Assembly: GCA_020201335.1 (NCBI GenBank) | Contig: JAIVGZ010000004.1 | Location: forward strand, 1 to 64,000 | DNA length: 64,000 nucleotides | Reading direction: 5' to 3' | Source of the DNA: Natronospirales bacterium | GTDB lineage: Bacteria > Pseudomonadota > Gammaproteobacteria > Natronospirales > JAIVGZ01 | Notes under the pieces: generated by a model | The model's database searches: none | What the model was told of the DNA's origin: nothing | What the model saw: only the letters and a program-made list of their open reading frames with translations | Shown here: in pieces, positions 8,909 to 19,226 of the stretch | Numbering within the stretch: the first letter of the stretch is position 1 | Layout: each line of letters begins with the position of its first letter | Position numbers and translations under genes: made by a program

Positions 8909-10495
8909 ATGACGACGCTTCCCCCGGAAATCGCCCGCCGCCGTACCTTCGCAATCATCTCGCACCCCGACGCGGGCAAGACGACGTTGACCGAGAAGCT
9001 GCTGCTGTTCGGTGGCGCTATCCAGATGGCCGGCACGGTGAAGGGCCGCAAGGCGGCGCGGCATGCGACTTCGGATTGGATGGCGCTCGAGCAACAGCGT
9101 GGAATCTCAATCACCTCGTCGGTGATGCAGTTCCCGTATCGCGACCGCATCGTCAACCTGCTCGACACGCCCGGCCACGAAGATTTCTCCGAGGACACCT
9201 ACCGGACATTGACCGCAGTCGATTCCGCGCTAATGGTGATCGACTGCGCGAAGGGCGTCGAGGAGCGCACGATCAAGCTGATGGAGGTGTGCCGTATGCG
9301 CGACACACCGATCTACACCTTCATCAACAAGCTCGACCGCGAAGGCCGCGAGCCGATGGAGTTGCTCGACGAAGTCGAACGCGTACTCGGCATCCGTTGC
9401 GCGCCGGTCACCTGGCCTATCGGCATGGGCCGCGCGTTGAAAGGCGTCTACCACCTGTACCGTGATGCGGTTTGCTTATATGAACCACAGAAGGGCGGGC
9501 GGCTCGGCACCAGCCGCGTGATCGACAAGCTCGACAGCCCGGAGGCGCGCGCGGTACTCGGCGACGACTTCGACCGTTACGCCGAGGAGGTCGAGCTGGT
9601 GCGTGGCGCGAGCCACGAATTTGACCTCGACGCGTACCTCGCCGGCGAACTCACGCCAGTATTCTTCGGCTCGGCAATCAATAACTTCGGCGTACGCGAG
9701 CTGCTGGACTCCTTCGTCGAGCAGGCGCCACCGCCGCGCGGGCGGGCCACTACCGACCGCGTTGTGAATCCGGGCGAAGACGCGCTGACCGGGTTCGTGT
9801 TCAAGATCCAGGCGAATATGGACCCGCAGCACCGTGACCGCATCGCGTTCCTGCGCATCTGTTCCGGGCGCTACGAGCAGGGGATGAAGGTGTTCCATGC
9901 GCGCATCGGACGCGAAATACGCGTCGCCGACGCGCTGACCTTCATGGCGTCTGACCGGGAGGCTGCAACGGAGGCGTGGGCCGGCGACATCATAGGCCTA
10001 CATAACCACGGCACAATTTCTATTGGCGATACTTTCACGCAGGGCGAGAAACTGCAGTTCACCGGCATTCCGAATTTCGCGCCGGAATTGTTCCGCCGTG
10101 CGGTACTGAAGGACCCCTTGCGCATGAAGGCGCTGCAAAAGGGCCTGGCGCAACTGTGCGAGGAGGGTGCGACGCAGTTGTTCAAGCCGCTGCGTAGCAA
10201 TGACCTGATCCTCGGCGCGGTCGGCGTACTCCAGTTCGACGTCGTCGCGTACCGGCTTAAGGACGAGTATGGCGTCGATTGCCTGTTCGAGCCGGTACAG
10301 GTTGCGACCGCACGCTGGGTGTACGCGGACGATGAGAAGAAGCTCGAAGAATTCCGTAACAAGGCGCACGATAACCTTGCGGTCGACCACGGCGATTCGC
10401 TGGTTTACATCGCGCCGACCCGGGTGAACCTGCAGCTCACCGAGGAACGTTGGCCGGATATTGAGTTGAGAGCTACACGCGAATACGCCGTGTGA
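8909..10495 (+). CDS. prfC: Peptide chain release factor 3
   Basis: A 528-residue translational GTPase that recycles RF1/RF2 from the ribosome. The GTPase domain starts at once ([21 protein letters not shown]1 loop HPDAGKTT), with DTPGHEDF (G3) and INKLDRE (G4) following. Domains II and III complete the RF3 architecture, and the length matches RF3 (about 527). The ATG at 8909 is chosen because homology begins there. The upstream open frame belongs to the rimI remnant. A possible -10 (TATAGAAT, 8891-8898) lies just before the start. Confidence 0.96.
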   Translation: MTTLPPEIARRRTFAIISHPDAGKTTLTEKLLLFGGAIQMAGTVKGRKAARHATSDWMALEQQRGISITSSVMQFPYRDRIVNLLDTPGHEDFSEDTYRTLTAVDSALMVIDCAKGVEERTIKLMEVCRMRDTPIYTFINKLDREGREPMELLDEVERVLGIRCAPVTWPIGMGRALKGVYHLYRDAVCLYEPQKGGRLGTSRVIDKLDSPEARAVLGDDFDRYAEEVELVRGASHEFDLDAYLAGELTPVFFGSAINNFGVRELLDSFVEQAPPPRGRATTDRVVNPGEDALTGFVFKIQANMDPQHRDRIAFLRICSGRYEQGMKVFHARIGREIRVADALTFMASDREAATEAWAGDIIGLHNHGTISIGDTFTQGEKLQFTGIPNFAPELFRRAVLKDPLRMKALQKGLAQLCEEGATQLFKPLRSNDLILGAVGVLQFDVVAYRLKDEYGVDCLFEPVQVATARWVYADDEKKLEEFRNKAHDNLAVDHGDSLVYIAPTRVNLQLTEERWPDIELRATREYAV

Positions 10496-10580
10496 TGTAG
10501 GAGCGGCCCCAATGTGGGAGCGGCCCTCTGGCCTGTGGGAGCGACCCTCTGGCCTGTGGGAGCGAATCTGTGATTCGCGA
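10496..10580. repeat. Tandem cluster of four REP-like half or full palindromes
   Basis: Four head-to-tail units, each beginning TGTRGGAGCG. The first ends in GGCCCC. The second and third are GGCC-type but lack the closing GCGAT. The fourth is a complete GCGAATC-type palindrome. They fill the space between the convergent prfC and tgpA genes. Confidence 0.9.
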
Positions 10581-10587
10581 TTGACGC

Positions 10588-12555
10588 TCACCTTATCGCC
10601 CGCACCGCGGTCCGCATCTCTGCAAGGTCGGCGCCGGAGCCGGCGCGCCCGTATCGGTAGCGCAGGTACGCGTCGATAAATGCGTGTACCGCGTCGGCGG
10701 CTTCGGCATCGGCTGCTGCGGCGCGCTCACCGAAGTCCCGCGGTCCTTCGTGTAATGCGCGCGGCGCGAGCCCGCGTTTCGTGAGGCGCCGCTGTAGCGC
10801 GAGGTACAGGCGTACCGCCGGGTCCCGTGGGCGGCTTGGCCGCGCGTGCCTGACCAGCCAGGCGACCAGTAGCGCCATGGCTGCAGCCACCGCAAGAAAC
10901 AGCAGTATCACCAATGTCCGGTAGTCCGCGTTTTCGAAGCCGAGACGCTCGAGCAGGCGTTGCTGCTGGTCGCGGTCGTAGCCGAGCACGAATTGGTTCC
11001 AGCGGTTGTTCATGTCATCCCACTGCAGACGGAGCCGGTTCAATACTGGTATGCCGCGCATTACGCCGGGGTTGCGGCCTTCCTCTTCACCGAGCGCATC
11101 GGCGCCGCGCTCGATGCGCTGCGGCGCGACCGCGCCGGTCGGGTCGACGCGCACCCAGCCCTCATCTTCGAAATACACTTCGACCCATGCGTGCGCATCG
11201 GATTGCCGCACGATGAGGTAATTACCGACGGGATTCAGTTCGCCACCGTGGTAGCCGAGCACAACGCGCGCCGGGATTCCGGCAGCGCGAGCGACGAACG
11301 CGAGAGAGCCCGCGTAGTGCTCGCAAAAGCCGCGCCGTGTGTCGAACAGAAATCCATCAACCGGGTTTGCACCAAGCGCGGGCGGAGACAGCGTGTAGAA
11401 GTACGGCTCGTTGCGGAACATCATCAGCATCGCTCCGAGCAACGCCCGTGGATCGTCGTGCTCGTCGGCCAGGCGCTGCGCGAGGGCCCGCGCACGCGGG
11501 TTGCCGGTGCGCGGCAACTGCGTTGAGCGGTGTCGCTCGAACAGGTTCGCATCAGGCCCGGTGCGGTACTCAAGGTGCGAGCGCATTCGATACAGGATGC
11601 GTTCCCGAACCGGCCGTTCGTGCAGCACCTGGAACGCGCGCGTGACGATCGCGTTATCGGGCGTTTCCGCTGGCAGGTCGAGCGTGAACATCCAGCGGTA
11701 TCGGTGTGGCTCGAGAGAAACCTCGTACGAGACCGCCGGGCTCAGCGCCTCGTAGTTGAAGCCATCCGGCGCGGGCTCGGCGCCCTGTTCCCACGCACGG
11801 CCGTCGAAGCTGCGCAGCACCGGTCCGCGCCAATACAGCTGCCGGGTCGGCGGTTCCTCCTCGTCGAAGGTTACGCGGAACGCGACCGCGTTCGATTGCG
11901 ATAGCGCGGCGATTGCACCGGGCTCCATCCGGTCGGAAAGCCCGGTCACGGCATCCTGGCCGGCCGGCACACCCCATAGCGGCCCGGGTACGCGCGGGAA
12001 CAACACGAACAGCAGCGCCGCGATCGGCAGCGCCTGCAGCAGCAGCGCGCCGGCCTGACGGAACCGCTCGCGAGGCGCGATTCCGGTGGTCGGGTGGGTG
12101 ATGTGCAGTAGCGTCGCGGTGTTTAGCCAAACCGCGCCGACCATGTACAGGCCGGTCAGGATTGTCTGTGAATACAGAAAGTTAGCGATGACGAGGATGT
12201 AGCCGATCATCACCAGAATCATGCCGTCGCGCTTGCGCACTGTTTCAGTGAGCTTCAGCGACAGCATTACGACCAGCATTGCGGTGCCGGCCTCCTGACC
12301 GCCCCACGCACGGAATTCGAGCCCGACTGCGGCGACACCTGCGACCGCGAACAACGCCCGCACCCATGCCGGCGGCATACGCCAGCGCATGTGGGCGGCG
12401 CCGACGCGCCACAGCGCCAGCACGACGAACAGTGCGGTGATCCACACCGGCAAGCGCAATATGTGCGGCGCGAGCACCACGCCGAGGCAGATGAGCACCC
12501 ACAACAGGCGGTCGCTCTCCAGGTGCTCAGTCGCGATGTGCGCGCGCACCGTCAT
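10588..12555 (-). CDS. tgpA: TgpA-type membrane transglutaminase-like protein
   Basis: A 655-residue inner-membrane protein. The N-terminal DUF3488 region has about six membrane segments up to residue 190. A periplasmic transglutaminase/protease-like domain follows, with the catalytic triad Cys411 (RRGFCEHY), His455 (SDAHAWVEV) and Asp471 (VRVDPT). One membrane helix and a DUF4129-like C-terminus end it. The Pseudomonas homologue TgpA has transglutaminase activity. The start at 12555 overlaps the DUF58 stop (ATGA); a longer open frame upstream is only an antisense extension inside DUF58. It is the last gene of a moxR-DUF58-tgpA operon. Confidence 0.92.
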   Translation of the reverse strand: MTVRAHIATEHLESDRLLWVLICLGVVLAPHILRLPVWITALFVVLALWRVGAAHMRWRMPPAWVRALFAVAGVAAVGLEFRAWGGQEAGTAMLVVMLSLKLTETVRKRDGMILVMIGYILVIANFLYSQTILTGLYMVGAVWLNTATLLHITHPTTGIAPRERFRQAGALLLQALPIAALLFVLFPRVPGPLWGVPAGQDAVTGLSDRMEPGAIAALSQSNAVAFRVTFDEEEPPTRQLYWRGPVLRSFDGRAWEQGAEPAPDGFNYEALSPAVSYEVSLEPHRYRWMFTLDLPAETPDNAIVTRAFQVLHERPVRERILYRMRSHLEYRTGPDANLFERHRSTQLPRTGNPRARALAQRLADEHDDPRALLGAMLMMFRNEPYFYTLSPPALGANPVDGFLFDTRRGFCEHYAGSLAFVARAAGIPARVVLGYHGGELNPVGNYLIVRQSDAHAWVEVYFEDEGWVRVDPTGAVAPQRIERGADALGEEEGRNPGVMRGIPVLNRLRLQWDDMNNRWNQFVLGYDRDQQQRLLERLGFENADYRTLVILLFLAVAAAMALLVAWLVRHARPSRPRDPAVRLYLALQRRLTKRGLAPRALHEGPRDFGERAAAADAEAADAVHAFIDAYLRYRYGRAGSGADLAEMRTAVRAIR

Positions 12556-13517
12556 TGTTTCAGACCGCTGAGTGCAAGCGCCTCGAGGCATTGGCGGCGG
12601 TGCACTTCGCCACTGCCGGGCACGACTGTGCGGTCCGGCAGCCGCACGCCGTAGCGGAAGCCGTCGCGGTCGGCGTCGAGCACCCACCGGCACAGCACCG
12701 ACAAACGCTGCTCGTGGCTGATGCCGCCCAGCGAGGCGTAATCGAACCACTGCGTGGCCTGCAGCGCACCGCTGAATTGCTTGACGCGCAACTGGTCGTC
12801 TCGCGCGTACGCTTTCCACGCGATGTGGCGCGGCGATTCGCCGCCACGGTAGTCACTGAGTCCGGAGAAATCGTCCTGGCCGGCCGCCTCCATCGTGCCG
12901 CGGCCTTCGCCGCTGGCGAGTGGCGGACGGGGTGCATCAGGCGCAGGTGCGGGATACACGATCACGCGCAGGTCCATGTGCAGCACGCCCCAGGCCTGAA
13001 ACAGTCCAAACGGGTGGCGCGTGTAAATGCGCGCTGATGGCACGGTCAGCACGCCGCGCGTTGGCGCCGATACCGGTAACGGCAAGGTTGCGGAATCGAG
13101 CGCGGGCACATCGACGATATACGCCGGCTGGCCTTCCGTGTCGGAGGCGACACCCCAGCGCGCGGTCGGCGAGGGGTTCAGCACGCGCACCGTGAATTCC
13201 GCCTGCTGCCCCGCAAACGGCGACTCGACACGTCCGCGCTCGAGCGTGAGGCCAAGTAGGTTGCGGTGGGCGTGGTGCATCGCGAGCAGGAATAGCGCGG
13301 CCAGCAGGAATGCGAGCATGAACGCCATGCTGTTCGAGTAGTTCATCGCGCCGAGCAGCATGCCGAACACGAGCACCGCGTAGGCGATGCCGAAGCCGGT
13401 CGGCAGGATGTAGATGCGTCCGCGCTTGAGTTCGACCCGGTCTGCATCGCGACCTTGGCGCGCCAGCAGCCACGACTGCGTGGTGTCCTTCCAGCGGCGG
13501 CGCAGCGCCGTCAGCAT
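12552..13517 (-). CDS. DUF58 domain protein
   Basis: A 321-residue protein with two membrane segments near residues 40-80 and a C-terminal DUF58 region carrying the signature around residues 225-250 (DYRGGESPRHIAWKAYAR). DUF58 proteins have a von Willebrand-A-like fold and accompany MoxR ATPases; their molecular task is not settled. It sits between moxR (7 bases upstream) and tgpA (4-base overlap), so the three are likely co-translated. Confidence 0.9.
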   Translation of the reverse strand: MLTALRRRWKDTTQSWLLARQGRDADRVELKRGRIYILPTGFGIAYAVLVFGMLLGAMNYSNSMAFMLAFLLAALFLLAMHHAHRNLLGLTLERGRVESPFAGQQAEFTVRVLNPSPTARWGVASDTEGQPAYIVDVPALDSATLPLPVSAPTRGVLTVPSARIYTRHPFGLFQAWGVLHMDLRVIVYPAPAPDAPRPPLASGEGRGTMEAAGQDDFSGLSDYRGGESPRHIAWKAYARDDQLRVKQFSGALQATQWFDYASLGGISHEQRLSVLCRWVLDADRDGFRYGVRLPDRTVVPGSGEVHRRQCLEALALSGLKQ

Positions 13518-13524
13518 CGCGTGG

Positions 13525-14445
<921 letters not shown>

Positions 14446-14471
14446 CGGTCAATCATACCCAAAAGCCTGTG

Positions 14472-14687
14472 TCAGTAGGGGTCATGGCGGTTCTGCGCCA
14501 ACGCCACGAGCAGCCACCCCACAAGCGCACCGAGCAGGAAAAAGATGAGTACGAGCAAGGCGCGCGACATGCTCATCGACCAAAACAGGAAGCGAATCTC
14601 GACCGCTTCCAGGTTCTGCACGACGAACAGCACCGTCAGTACCGCGAGCGTCGAGAGCAGTACGACCTTCAAGTGGAAGCGCGTCAT
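14472..14687 (-). CDS. LapA-domain (DUF1049) membrane protein
   Basis: A 71-residue protein with two membrane helices (about residues 8-24 and 42-64) separated by a short VEIRFLFW strand, which is the DUF1049/LapA pattern. In E. coli LapA works with LapB in controlling LpxC and lipopolysaccharide assembly, but lapB is not nearby here. It overlaps the upstream M28 peptidase stop by four bases, so it is translationally coupled to it. Confidence 0.82.
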   Translation of the reverse strand: MTRFHLKVVLLSTLAVLTVLFVVQNLEAVEIRFLFWSMSMSRALLVLIFFLLGALVGWLLVALAQNRHDPY

Positions 14688-15625
14688 CGTGCGAGCTCCA
14701 GCAATACGCTCGCCGTGAGGTTATACGCGAGCGTGATTGCAGCCGGTTCGACGCGGTCCAGCTTGTCGCCCGGGCTGTGTATCGTGCGGAACACGCTGGG
14801 CACGAGGCCTTCGGCGAGTCCGCTGTCGGGGCCCGCGTTCACCAGCAACCAGAGCTGGTGAACTTCCGTGCGCGGCAGCACGGACAGCGACACGTTCGGG
14901 ATCCCGGCTGCCTGGAAACTCAGGTGGTCGCTCGACGGATAACGCCGGAAATCGATACAGGTCGCGGCGAGCGTCGCGCACGCGCTCGCGACGGAGCGGT
15001 AAAGCGTCGCGTGGCCATGGTCGGTTTGCCCAAAAAAGACGGTATCGCCGTACGCGTTGACGTCGAGGTTGACCATCGCGGAAACAGCGCCGGCCGGCAG
15101 GCTCTGCGCGTAATGGCGCGAGCCGACGAGGCCGATCTCCTCCATGTCGAATAGTACGAAGTCGATGCGACGGTTTAGCGGTGCATCTCGCAGTGCGGTC
15201 GCAACCCGGATGAGCGCGACTACGCTGGCCGCGTTGTCGACCATGCCGTCCAGAAAGGTGCCGTCGCGCAGGTAAGCCGCATCGAAGTGTGCGCCGGCGA
15301 CTACCGCTCCGCCGTAGCCTTGCGGCCCGATGCTGAACAGGACGTTGTGTCCGGCCGGGCGCCCGTCGCTCTCGTCGCGGCCGTCGTTGGGGAATTCGAA
15401 CAGCCGCGTCTCGAAGCCCGCGCGCTCCACCAGCGCAATGACTGCAGCACGGCGAGCGTCGTTATCGGGCTGAATCAGCGACGCCGCGTCTTCGACAACG
15501 CGTTCAAGCGGCGCCGTGGCCGGCGTGAATGCGGGTGCCTCGCCGGCAGGCGGAATTGGTGCGCAGGCGCTGACGAGCGCGAACGTTACCAGCAACGGGG
15601 TTGCGTATGTTTTTTTGGATGGCAT
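14684..15625 (-). CDS. M28 family zinc aminopeptidase, lipoprotein
   Basis: A 313-residue protein with a lipoprotein signal (Cys21 in LVSAC), so the enzyme is likely anchored in the envelope. The M28 co-catalytic zinc ligands are in order: AHFDA (112-116), DNAAS (130-134), MEEIGLVGS (161-169), LDVNAYGD (187-194) and IHSPGD near residue 286. The family comprises aminopeptidases and glutaminyl cyclases; the overall look is that of an aminopeptidase. It forms a two-gene unit with the LapA-like gene. Confidence 0.88.
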   Translation of the reverse strand: MPSKKTYATPLLVTFALVSACAPIPPAGEAPAFTPATAPLERVVEDAASLIQPDNDARRAAVIALVERAGFETRLFEFPNDGRDESDGRPAGHNVLFSIGPQGYGGAVVAGAHFDAAYLRDGTFLDGMVDNAASVVALIRVATALRDAPLNRRIDFVLFDMEEIGLVGSRHYAQSLPAGAVSAMVNLDVNAYGDTVFFGQTDHGHATLYRSVASACATLAATCIDFRRYPSSDHLSFQAAGIPNVSLSVLPRTEVHQLWLLVNAGPDSGLAEGLVPSVFRTIHSPGDKLDRVEPAAITLAYNLTASVLLELAR

Positions 15626-15729
15626 AGGGCAAACACTCCAAGTGAAATGTAGGCGGTTACCCGAGATGTTCGGAGCCGCAACTATGGGAGAATTTACAGG
15701 GAATTATCAAACCAGGAAAGGTGACGGAA

Positions 15730-16176
15730 ATGATCAGACAAGTAGTTGGAACTGCAGCAATCATGGTGTTCGCTGTGGCACTCTCGACCGGATGCGCAAC
15801 GCGCGAAGGCACCGGCCAGATCCTCGGCGGTGCTGTGGGTGCAGCGGCCGGCTCGCAAATCGGCGGCGGCAGCGGTAAAACCGCGGCGATGATCGGCGGC
15901 ACCATACTCGGTGCGATGATTGGCGGTGAGCTCGGCACGCGGATGGACCGGACCGACGAACACCGCACGGTCAAGGCCTTCGAGTCAGGCGAGCGGGCGC
16001 AGTGGACAAACCCGAACACCGGTTATGCATACGACCTGAAGCCGGAAAGCACTTACCACGCCGGGACCGGAACCTGCCGCGACTACACGATGGATGCGGT
16101 AATCGACGGCCGTAGCGAAGTGGTCCAAGGGACTGCCTGCCAGCAGGCCGACGGCAGCTGGGAAATCGTCAGCTGA
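15730..16176 (+). CDS. Glycine-zipper outer-membrane lipoprotein
   Basis: A protein of about 148 residues with a lipoprotein signal (LSTGC) and a Gly-zipper segment (about residues 27-70) made of GxxxGxxxG repeats, as in SlyB and 17-kDa antigen proteins. The C-terminal half (WTNPNTGYAYDLKPE) resembles the surface-antigen domain of RT0821/Lpp0805-type proteins. Such proteins are outer-membrane structural lipoproteins. The ATG at 15730 is preferred; a GTG at 15721 would add three residues. It is convergent with the DUF885 gene. Confidence 0.85.
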   Translation: MIRQVVGTAAIMVFAVALSTGCATREGTGQILGGAVGAAAGSQIGGGSGKTAAMIGGTILGAMIGGELGTRMDRTDEHRTVKAFESGERAQWTNPNTGYAYDLKPESTYHAGTGTCRDYTMDAVIDGRSEVVQGTACQQADGSWEIVS

Positions 16177-16189
16177 CGTATTGACCGTT

Positions 16190-17971
16190 TTACGACCGCT
16201 GGGTTTCGATCCAGCGGTCTATCTTTGCCTCGAGTATGTCGAGCGGCAACGCGCCGTCCTTTAAGACTTCCGTGTGGAACGCGCGGATGTCAAAGCGATC
16301 CCCGAGTTCGCGCTCGGCGCGTGCGCGTAGCTCGGAAATCTTCAACTGGCCAATCTTGTACGACAGCGCCTGACTCGGGATCGCCATATAACGCTCGGTC
16401 TCCGCGACCGCGCGCGCCTCCGGCGCCGCCGAATTCTCGTTCATGTAGTCGAGCACCTGCTGACGCGTCCAGCCGTAGTTGTGCAGGCCGGTGTCGACGA
16501 CCAGGCGGATTGCACGCCACAGCTCCGCCGACAGTGCGCCGTAATACTGGTACGGGTCGGTGTACACACCCAGCTCCGTGCCAAGGGTCTCGGCATACAG
16601 CGCCCAACCCTCGGTGTACGCGGTGAAGCCGCCAAAACGGCGGAACCGCGGCAAGCCTTCCAGCTCCTGTTGGATCGAGAGTTGGAAGTGGTGGCCCGGC
16701 GACGCCTCGTGCAGCGACAACGACTCCATGGCCCAGATCGGGCGCGCCTTGATGTCATAGGTATTCGCGTAGAAGATGCCCGGCCGGGAACCGTCAGGCG
16801 CCGGCCGCATGTACGAACCGCCCGCCGCTGAACGCTCGCGGAACGGTTCGACTGCGCGCACTTCGTAGTTCGCCTTCGGGAATATTTCGAACAGCCGCGG
16901 CAGGTTGGGGTCGATGTCCTGCTGCAGGTCGCGGTAACCCTGTATCAGCTGCTCGCCCTCATCGAAGAAGAACTGCGGGTCGCTCTCAGTGAAGCGGAAG
17001 AACTCATGCAGCGTACCCTCGAATCCGACTCGCTCCATCACACCTTCGATTTCCAGGTGCAGCCGTTCAACCTCGGCGAGGCCGATGCTGTGGATTTCTT
17101 CGGGCGTCAGGTCCGTGGTAGTCGTGTTGCGCACCATGAACGCATACCACGCGTCGCCGTTCGGCAACGCGTCGAGGCCGACCGTGGCGCGTGCTTGCGG
17201 CAGGTAGTCGTCGCGCAGAAAATCGTGCAGCCGCGCGTAGGCGGGTACGAGTTTCTCCGCGATCGCCGTGCGGTAGAGGTCGGTGAGCCGCTCGCGCTCC
17301 GCCGACGAGATGTCTTCCGGCATCCGTGCAACCGGTCCCCAGAACAGGCTGGTCTCGGGGTCGGCGACCACATGCGCGGCAAGCTGCGGCAGCGTGCGCT
17401 CGACGAGTATGCGTGGCAGCACGACGCCGGCCTCGATGCCCTCGCGGAAATTCACCTCGGCCTGGGCCATCCAGTCGAGGAAGCCATCAATCCGTGAGAG
17501 GAAATTGTCGTAGTCCTGAACCGTGCGGAACGGTTGCGCGCCGGTGCCCGACCCGAGCTGAACGAAGCTGCTCGGCATCGCGTAGAACTGGTTCATCGGA
17601 ATCAGGTGGGACGGAAACTCACGCGCTGCGATGGACCGCTCGCGCGCGCTGACGAACATGTCGCGGCTCAGCCGGTCCTGGTCGCCCAGCGCTTCGCGGT
17701 CGATATCGAGAATTGCGTCCAGGTAGCGCCGTTCAAGTGCGAGTTGCTCGGCGCGGTGCTCAGGCCCAATCGAGTTTGCAAAGCGGTCGTTGTACCGAGC
17801 GTCGCCGATGAAGGTCGCGTACAGCGGGTTCAGCTCGAGCGTGTCCTCGAAATGCTGTTCGAAGAGCTGGTGGAGGCGGGCGGTCTCGGCCTCGGTGGAT
17901 TGGCCATGGTCGACGGCGCCCGAACAGGCGGCAAGCGTGGCGGCTGCTAGCAACATTGGGATTCGGTTCAT
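16190..17971 (-). CDS. DUF885 family lipoprotein (first of two)
   Basis: A 593-residue protein with a lipoprotein signal (Cys16, LAAC). The DUF885 body has the signature LHEASPGHHFQ near residue 415, a HE-x4-GHH pattern proposed to bind metal, and a later YTEGWALYAE segment. Family members behave like zinc-dependent peptidases, but substrates are mostly unknown. A second member lies at 24295-26055 with related but clearly diverged sequence, so this is not a recent duplication. Confidence 0.9.
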   Translation of the reverse strand: MNRIPMLLAAATLAACSGAVDHGQSTEAETARLHQLFEQHFEDTLELNPLYATFIGDARYNDRFANSIGPEHRAEQLALERRYLDAILDIDREALGDQDRLSRDMFVSARERSIAAREFPSHLIPMNQFYAMPSSFVQLGSGTGAQPFRTVQDYDNFLSRIDGFLDWMAQAEVNFREGIEAGVVLPRILVERTLPQLAAHVVADPETSLFWGPVARMPEDISSAERERLTDLYRTAIAEKLVPAYARLHDFLRDDYLPQARATVGLDALPNGDAWYAFMVRNTTTTDLTPEEIHSIGLAEVERLHLEIEGVMERVGFEGTLHEFFRFTESDPQFFFDEGEQLIQGYRDLQQDIDPNLPRLFEIFPKANYEVRAVEPFRERSAAGGSYMRPAPDGSRPGIFYANTYDIKARPIWAMESLSLHEASPGHHFQLSIQQELEGLPRFRRFGGFTAYTEGWALYAETLGTELGVYTDPYQYYGALSAELWRAIRLVVDTGLHNYGWTRQQVLDYMNENSAAPEARAVAETERYMAIPSQALSYKIGQLKISELRARAERELGDRFDIRAFHTEVLKDGALPLDILEAKIDRWIETQRS

Positions 17972-17986
17972 GTTGGCAACAATACC

Positions 17987-18020
17987 AAAAAAAAAGGCGC
18001 CTGCCGATTGGCAGGCGCCT
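17987..18020 (-). terminator. Rho-independent terminator of the acidic DUF4168 gene
   Basis: Read on the minus strand, the stem AGGCGCCTGCC / GGCAGGCGCCT with a four-base loop is followed by a run of nine T. It lies 26 bases downstream of the acidic protein's stop codon. Confidence 0.93.
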
Positions 18021-18045
18021 TCTACAACTAGGCTATGACTAGCTG

Positions 18046-19011
18046 TTACCAGTCACGCTCGTCTTCTGCAACGACTCGGTCATCCTCGTCTTCGATTTCG
18101 ACTGACGCGGTGGTTTCCTCATCGCTCATCCAGTCGTCTTCCTCGTCAAGGTCCGCTTCAGCCTGAAACTCTGAATCAGAATCGGTTTCGGTCCGGACCT
18201 GGAACTCTGAGTCAGACTCAGTCTCGAATTCCGAATTGGATTCGGTTTCTGTCTGGGCCTGGAACTCCGAGTCGGACTCGGTCTTGAAGTCCGGATCTGA
18301 CTCCACGTTGAACTGAGCAACCTGCTCGTCACGTGCGACGACCATGTTGATGAACTGGGCGCGAAGGTCCGCGTCGTCGTTCACCTGGTCTACGAGATCG
18401 TTGTACTCGTCACGGCTCCAGCCGTGGCGTTCAATCACCTGGACCTGACGGTCGACCATGCGCGCCTGGAACTCCTGCGCTTCTTCAGCCGAAGCTGCGA
18501 CCGCGAGTTCATCGGCGAGCTCACGAATCTCGTTCTGCATGTCCAAATGGATCTGCGCGAGGGTCTCGAGCTTCTCGTCATCGACCTGGCTGTTCGAGCT
18601 CAACTCGGTGTCCATGTCGGACTCCGTGCTGTACTCGGTGCTGGAGTCGGCGCTGTACTCGGTGCTGGATTCGGTATCGGTCGACCACTGGTCTTCCGTC
18701 GCGAACTCATCGTCGTTATCAGTCTCGACCCGGGCGCTGAACTCATCGTCCTGCGTCTCGACAGAGAACTCATCCGAAGTCGTATCGCTTTCCGTATCCC
18801 ACTGGGATTCGGTCGAAGCGGAGAACTCGTCGTCCTGTATCCGCTCGTTTTCCGGGCGGGTGTCGGTCGTGCTATCCGTACGGTCCTGCTCGGCTTCTGT
18901 TGCGGTGCGGTCCTGAGTACGGTCTGTGTACGGGTCCTGCGCCACGGCCGAATGGCCGATCAGCAACAGCGCACCGGCACTTAGTGCGGCTAACGCTTTT
19001 GATAAATGCAT
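18046..19011 (-). CDS. Secreted acidic DUF4168 protein with Glu/Ser/Asp-rich repeats
   Basis: A 321-residue, strongly acidic protein. A signal peptide ends at AVA-Q (24/25). Residues 55-140 are low-complexity, with DEFS units at 61, 80, 90 and 102 and TEYS units. Residues 145-222 are a helical DUF4168-like domain (HLDMQNEIRELADEL, then RHGWSRDEYNDLV). Residues 235-290 repeat DSEFQ/NSEFE with TETES spacers, followed by a very acidic tail. No sortase-type or PEP-CTERM tail is present. It is monocistronic, with its own terminator and an exact sigma-54 promoter, and is divergent from a kinase/NtrC-type regulator pair. The function is unknown; a soluble or surface acidic, cation-binding protein is one possibility. 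Confidence 0.88.
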   Translation of the reverse strand: MHLSKALAALSAGALLLIGHSAVAQDPYTDRTQDRTATEAEQDRTDSTTDTRPENERIQDDEFSASTESQWDTESDTTSDEFSVETQDDEFSARVETDNDDEFATEDQWSTDTESSTEYSADSSTEYSTESDMDTELSSNSQVDDEKLETLAQIHLDMQNEIRELADELAVAASAEEAQEFQARMVDRQVQVIERHGWSRDEYNDLVDQVNDDADLRAQFINMVVARDEQVAQFNVESDPDFKTESDSEFQAQTETESNSEFETESDSEFQVRTETDSDSEFQAEADLDEEDDWMSDEETTASVEIEDEDDRVVAEDERDW

Positions 19012-19049
19012 TGTGGAACCTCCGTTCCTGTTGGTATTGCCTAAGAGGT

Positions 19050-19065
19050 TGCAAGGGTCGTGCCA
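19050..19065 (-). promoter_or_regulatory. Sigma-54 (RpoN) promoter of the acidic DUF4168 gene
   Basis: Read on the minus strand: TGGCACGACCCTTGCA. This has the -24 GG and -12 GC elements with exact consensus bases and spacing. Transcription would start near 19040, 28 bases before the ATG at 19011, with GGAGG at 19018-19022. The divergent genes encode a two-component pair whose regulator carries the sigma-54-contacting GAFTGA loop. Confidence 0.85.
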
Positions 19066-19133
19066 GCTATCGAGAAGTGAGGCGCGGCGGGCTTAACGGG
19101 CATTTGGCTCAGGTTTTCTCCGGGCCGCGCCTC

Positions 19134-19152
19134 CTGTGCCAATCTGGCACAG
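19134..19152. promoter_or_regulatory. Perfect palindrome, candidate enhancer for the NtrC-type regulator
   Basis: CTGTGCCAATCTGGCACAG is an 8+3+8 perfect palindrome. Its centre is about 100 bases upstream of the predicted sigma-54 start site, the usual distance for an upstream activating sequence bound by an NtrC-family dimer. It also lies 75 bases before the kinase start, so autoregulation is possible. Confidence 0.65.
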
Positions 19153-19226
19153 ATTCAGGGAACGCACGGTTTTACTCGGGATTTACAGTGGTTGAAGGTG
19201 GGGGTAGCCAATATGACACATGCGCG

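Noticed and set aside
10496-10580. Insertion-sequence remnant
   Set aside because: There are no terminal repeats with target duplication and no transposase fragment; the units match the REP-like family.
12556-12819. N-terminal extension of TgpA
   Set aside because: It is the antisense reading of the DUF58 gene end; the ATGA overlap at 12552-12555 fixes the true start.
19134-19152. Sigma-54 promoter for the kinase gene on the plus strand
   Set aside because: The plus-strand TGGCAC at 19145 is not followed by TTGC at the right spacing; the site is better read as a palindromic binding site.
18900-19226. Upstream extension of the histidine kinase frame by 109 codons
   Set aside because: It runs antisense over the acidic protein gene and across the sigma-54 promoter; kinase homology and TM1 begin at 19227.
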